Source of the DNA: Neonectria sp. B-13
Taxonomy: Eukaryota; Ascomycota; Sordariomycetes; Hypocreales; Nectriaceae
Reading direction: 5' to 3'
Assembly: GCA_002682825.1 (NCBI GenBank)
Contig: NOKP01000115.1
Span: 29,613 to 40,333 of the forward strand
Length of the DNA stretch: 10,721 nt
This document shows positions 7,970 to 10,721 of this stretch, piece by piece (the first letter of the stretch is position 1; every line of letters starts with the position of its first letter). The notes below the pieces were generated by a model. The model was not told where the DNA came from. It worked only from the letters and a program-made list of their open reading frames with translations, and made no database searches. The position numbers were made by a program, and so were the translations under genes.

Positions 7970-8983
7970 ATGGACTTCATCTATGCACGCAACGATGCCC
8001 TCGAGGTCAACCCTCAGGGCGGCGACTCCCATCTCTCCGAAGGAGGCTCCGACTGGCTTTGGGCCGTTATGGCCTTCTTCACCTTTGCGTTCGTTCGTTA
8101 ACCTCCAATATCCTCCTCGTGGCGAAGTAGCTAACCACCATGACAACAGCTCGCCTACTACGTCCTCAGCTTCCGGCCACGCCATGGCGAGAAGATCTTC
8201 CACTACCTCTTCACCATTGCTCTGCTCGTTGGCGCTATTTCCTATTTCGCCATGGCCTCTGGACTCGCCTGGTCTGTCATCCCGACGCATCTCCACCGCA
8301 GCGATGCCGTAACATACCAGATCTTCTTCGCTAAGTATATCTTTTGGGTTGTCGCCTTCCCCGTCATTATTATTGCTCTTGGGCTTGTCAGCGGCGTGAG
8401 CTGGGCGACGATCTTCTTCAACATATTCCTGGCTTGGGTCTGGTAAGTGAAGCTCTGTGATGAATTGACTTACATGGGAATGATTAGCTGACAATGTGAT
8501 AGGATCATCTCATATCTCTGCTCCGCTTACACGGCCACCCGCTATAAGTGGGGCTTCTACACCTTCGGCACCATCGCCTACCTCCTCCTCGCCTTCCAGA
8601 CCATGTGGGCTAGCCGCTCCTCCGCCGACCGCGTCGAGGTCGGCCGCGACCACACCATGCTCGCTGGTTGGGTCAACTTCTTCTGGTTCCTGTACCCGAT
8701 CGCTTTCGCCGTTTCGGACGGCGGCAACGTCATCGGCGTCACCCAGAGCCTCATCTTCTTCGGCATCCTTGACCTCTTGCTCGTGGCCGGCACCGCCTTC
8801 TCCTTCTTGTTCCTCGCTCGCAAGTGGGACTACAGCCGCATGAACCTGCACTTCACCCAGTACGGCCGCGTTAGCTCCCACGGGAACGGTCTGCACCCTG
8901 AGAAGAGGCACATAGGTCCTACGGGGACCACGCCCGCGACGACAGCCCCTGCCACGCACGGCCGTATTGTGAACCCTGTTTAA
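7970..8983 (+). CDS. Opsin-related seven-helix membrane protein (HSP30/YRO2/MRH1 type, 3 exons)
   Basis: Exons 7970-8092, 8150-8442 and 8503-8983 encode 298 residues, the usual length for the family. Introns are 57 bp (GTTCGT...CAG, phase 0) and 60 bp (GTAAGT...TAG, phase 2, after TG of a Trp codon). Seven hydrophobic helices lie at roughly residues 29-49, 58-81, 95-120, 124-147, 157-175, 190-211 and 218-244. Compared with bacteriorhodopsin, helix C keeps Trp107 and Pro112 of the AKYIFWVVAFP segment, but Arg82 is Lys103, the proton acceptor Asp85 is Phe106 and the donor Asp96 is Ala117. In helix G, Asp212 is kept (Asp229) but the retinal-binding Lys216 is Val233. It therefore should not bind retinal or pump protons. 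This fits the fungal opsin-related/HSP30 group, plasma-membrane proteins often induced by stress. GC-rich, C-ending codons suggest high expression and contrast with the neighbouring relics. The gene looks intact. Confidence 0.93.
8093..8149 (+). other. Intron 1 of the opsin-related gene
   Basis: 57 bp, GTTCGT donor, GCTAAC branch sequence at about 8130-8135, ACAACAG acceptor. Removal joins FTFAF to LAYYVLSF within the first helix. Confidence 0.85.
8443..8502 (+). other. Intron 2 of the opsin-related gene
   Basis: 60 bp, consensus GTAAGT donor, GCTGAC branch sequence at about 8487-8492 and TAG acceptor. Phase 2: the Trp codon TG|G is completed by the first base of exon 3. Confidence 0.92.
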
Positions 8984-9366
8984 GAGGATACATGGCTAAG
9001 TGTGAGTAGTCACTCACACGAGAGATAATAACATACGAACTGTGATGAACGGGAGGTTTTGACGGATGAGTTGGACAGGGACAGTGTCCGTATGAAGGAA
9101 AAAGCTTGCTCGTTTACATGGATTTGATTTGGATACTTATGTCATTTTCACTGTGCCTGTACAGCAAGCACGATTTCCATGAGAAGTAGTGTTTTAAGGA
9201 TACTACTTAATCTACCTAACCTAGTAGGTATACCAAAACCTTGGCCATCGCTTGCTCGCCTCTTACAATCCCTAGCGTTCTCCAATATAAGTAGTAGATA
9301 TAGTGTTTGTGCCTGCTAGGTCTAGTCATTGGAACACTCAGTCAATACAATGTATCACGGCACAGC
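8984..9366. other. Intergenic stretch
   Basis: The 3' end region of the opsin-related gene followed by AT-rich DNA. A short imperfect palindrome built from CTACCTAACCTAGTAGGTA lies at about 9211-9229. A TATA-like ATATAAG is at about 9285-9291, about 80 bp before the ATG of the next gene. No gene is seen. Confidence 0.5.
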
Positions 9367-9754
9367 ATGTGTATAGATTGCACGACGCGCCTTGATTCCC
9401 AACATAATCTGAATGTAGTAGGTATCGAGGTCCCCTCTAAGACGTTTGGTGTTTATAATTATTTAGCACCTGCGGACGCACGAAGAATGTACCACAATAT
9501 GCTTCGGATGCCCTGGAAAGTTCTCATCGTCCTCAGCAATGGTCCTAAACCTTGAAGCTGGCACCTGCTCATGGCTTGATAAAGACTGCATCACTAACCT
9601 GGCTTTAGAATGTTACCAATCCCGACATTATGAATGCGATGATTGCCAGTACAACTTTAAATGTCCAACGTGTGAGACTCCCTTTTCAGCCATGAGCAGT
9701 CTCCTGCCTCATCATCTTACCGATCATGCCCTCAGCATCACTATTGCTTGCTAG
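9367..9754 (+). CDS. Small C2H2 zinc-finger protein or fragment (2 exons)
   Basis: Exons 9367-9417 and 9467-9754 give 112 residues. Removing the 49-bp intron (9418-9466, GTAGGT...TTTAG, phase 0) creates a perfect finger: Cys2-X2-Cys5-X12-His18-X3-His22, with the intron between residues 17 and 18. A second finger-like unit starts at CFGC, but the expected histidine is Asn45 (C-X2-C-X12-N-X5-C), so it is probably broken. After the LECYQSR segment, typical of fungal proteins of this kind, a third unit is intact (CPTC, X12, H-X4-H). ATG 9367 is the only in-frame ATG after the stop at 9301-9303. Relatives usually run on after this point; here the protein ends with an unrelated short tail, two bases before the next start codon. 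It may be a truncated pseudogene. Its DNA- or RNA-binding target is unknown. Confidence 0.65.
9418..9466 (+). other. Intron inside zinc finger 1
   Basis: 49 bp, GTAGGT donor and ATTTAG acceptor; the branch sequence is weak (TCTAAGA at about 9436). The case rests on the result: splicing in phase 0 restores exact C2H2 spacing and joins the two open frames, whereas unspliced translation ends at 9553-9555. Confidence 0.7.
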
Positions 9755-9756
9755 CC

Positions 9757-10721
9757 ATGGCTTTATCCAAACTTCACGGGACTGGGAGCGCCCGCTCGAT
9801 CCTCAGTGCTCTAGAGTTGCCAAACACTTGCCATAAAAGCGAAGACGTGAAAGATATACGTATCAAAAACTTCACCGGCTTTTGTAAAGTGCCTATTGGC
9901 ATTGTAGGGCCATTGCGTATAACGAGCATGGATATCGAAAGCCACTTCTACGCACCATTAGCGACCTACGAAGCAACCCTCATCGCTAGTTGCTCCCATG
10001 GCTGTAAGGCCTTTAACTCATCTGGAGGAATTCTCTTCGAAACTCGCGGAAATGGTATGTCTCGGGCTCCTGTGTTTCTTTTCAAAGATCCAAGCCACGC
10101 AGTAGACTTTGCCCGAGTCCTCCCGGATTTTCGAACCGAGTTTTCTCAGTGGGCGGAGTCTACGAGCAGACACGTACGTCTCCAGGAAATGAGACTCACT
10201 ATCATCGGATCACAGGTCCACATTTTTTGCAGCTACCACTGTGGAGGGGCTGCTGGACAGAACATGGTCACGAAGGCTACGCAGTATGCTTGTGACATGC
10301 TCCGAAACCGCTATGAGAGCAAGTTCTCGATCCAGGGCTTCTTTATTGAGGGCCAAATGGCATCTGACAAAAAGCCCTCGTGGGAAATGTCAAAGCCACA
10401 AGAGGCGTGGAAGTACTCGCTTGGGGAACGATCACGCCATCGGCTTGTCAGGCAATTTTCGGGTGCAGCACAGAGCGCCTCTATCTGGCTCAGCAGACTC
10501 TCAAAGAAGGGGGGATCCGAAATGGTCAATTTGGTTCAAACATCAACACGGCGAATATCATAGCAGCGATGTTCATATCGACAGGCCAGGATCCAGCAAG
10601 CACGGCAGAAGCAGCCTGGAGTCATTTGACTTCAGAGTTCGATCAGAAGACCGACGTATTGACAATGGCTGTCTACTTCCCTTCTTTGCCTGTCGGGACC
10701 GTTGGTGGTGGAACCGGGTAT
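9757..10721 (+). pseudogene. HMG-CoA reductase catalytic domain, frameshifted, continues past right edge
   Basis: The enzyme reduces HMG-CoA to mevalonate with NADPH, the committed step to sterols and other terpenoids. The protein starts at ATG 9757 (context GCCATGG) and has no membrane domain, like the short forms of bacteria and some fungi. Seen in order: VPIGIVGPL (residues 43-51), HGCKAF, NGMSRAPV, and EGQMASDKKPSW with the catalytic Lys in DKK (204-206). After Trp209 (10381-10383) the frame shifts: TGGGAAAT needs one more G to read W-G-N-V. The following 113 codons (from 10383) hold VLAWGTI, RNGQFGSNINTANIIAAMF, TGQDPA with the catalytic Asp, and the GTVGGGTGY segment at the window edge. 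Unrepaired, translation ends at 10561-10563. Conserved Glu of the ENVIG-type motif is Lys37, and Arg of the RGCKA motif is His81. The catalytic His near the C-terminus lies beyond the window. A sequencing error in the G run is the alternative to a true pseudogene. Confidence 0.85.

Noticed and set aside
7931..8494. 187-codon minus-strand frame, and further frames at 8510-8959
   Set aside because: These are antisense shadows of the GC-rich opsin-related exons and cross its introns.
9757..10721. RIP as the cause of the reductase changes
   Set aside because: The three notable replacements are G to A type but are not in a consistent CpA context, and the gene otherwise retains normal composition; too few sites to claim RIP.
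1..10721. CRISPR arrays, tRNA or rRNA genes, prophage
   Set aside because: No regular spaced repeats, no cloverleaf sequence and no phage-like genes were seen; intron structure marks the sequence as eukaryotic.

Overview
The window looks like nuclear DNA of a filamentous ascomycete fungus. The evidence is short spliceosomal introns (49-60 bp) with GT...AG ends and CTAAC-type branch sites, plus several gene families characteristic of such fungi: a hemerythrin HHE protein, an opsin-related HSP30/YRO2-type membrane protein, a LaeA/TAM-type methyltransferase remnant, an NLR-type TPR remnant, and a degenerate C2H2 protein of fungal type. No tRNA, rRNA, CRISPR or prophage structure is visible.

Layout from left to right. 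Positions 1-1477 are non-coding as far as I can tell, with microsatellites. 1478-1692 is the left arm of a roughly 200-bp inverted repeat whose partner (7749-7946) is the promoter/5' leader of the opsin-related gene, about 6 kb away. Just inside the left arm, 1709-1846 carries a hairpin-rich repeat; a second, shorter copy lies at 2551-2627 behind an (AG)13 tract. 2706-2977 is a broken TPR fragment of a fungal NLR-type protein. 3240-3928 is a broken SAM-dependent methyltransferase. 4154-4700 holds decayed coding-like sequence with one textbook intron. 4700-6032 has no recognisable gene. 6033-6829 is an apparently intact two-exon HHE (hemerythrin-like) gene. 7970-8983 is an intact three-exon, seven-helix opsin-related gene. 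9367-9754 is a small two-exon C2H2 zinc-finger gene or gene fragment, and two bases after its stop begins an HMG-CoA reductase (9757 to beyond the right edge). That reductase has a single-base frameshift and changes at conserved positions.

Overall the region looks like an accessory 'gene graveyard': two well-kept genes (HHE and opsin-related) sit among relics of families common in fungal defence and secondary-metabolism loci. The genes do not form one evident pathway. HMG-CoA reductase makes mevalonate for terpenoids, and the methyltransferase relic is of a type frequent in metabolite clusters, so a decayed metabolite locus is possible, but that is inference. The most unusual signals are the inverted copy of the opsin promoter at the other end of the relic-filled interval and the two structured repeats, whose stems differ by a paired base change.
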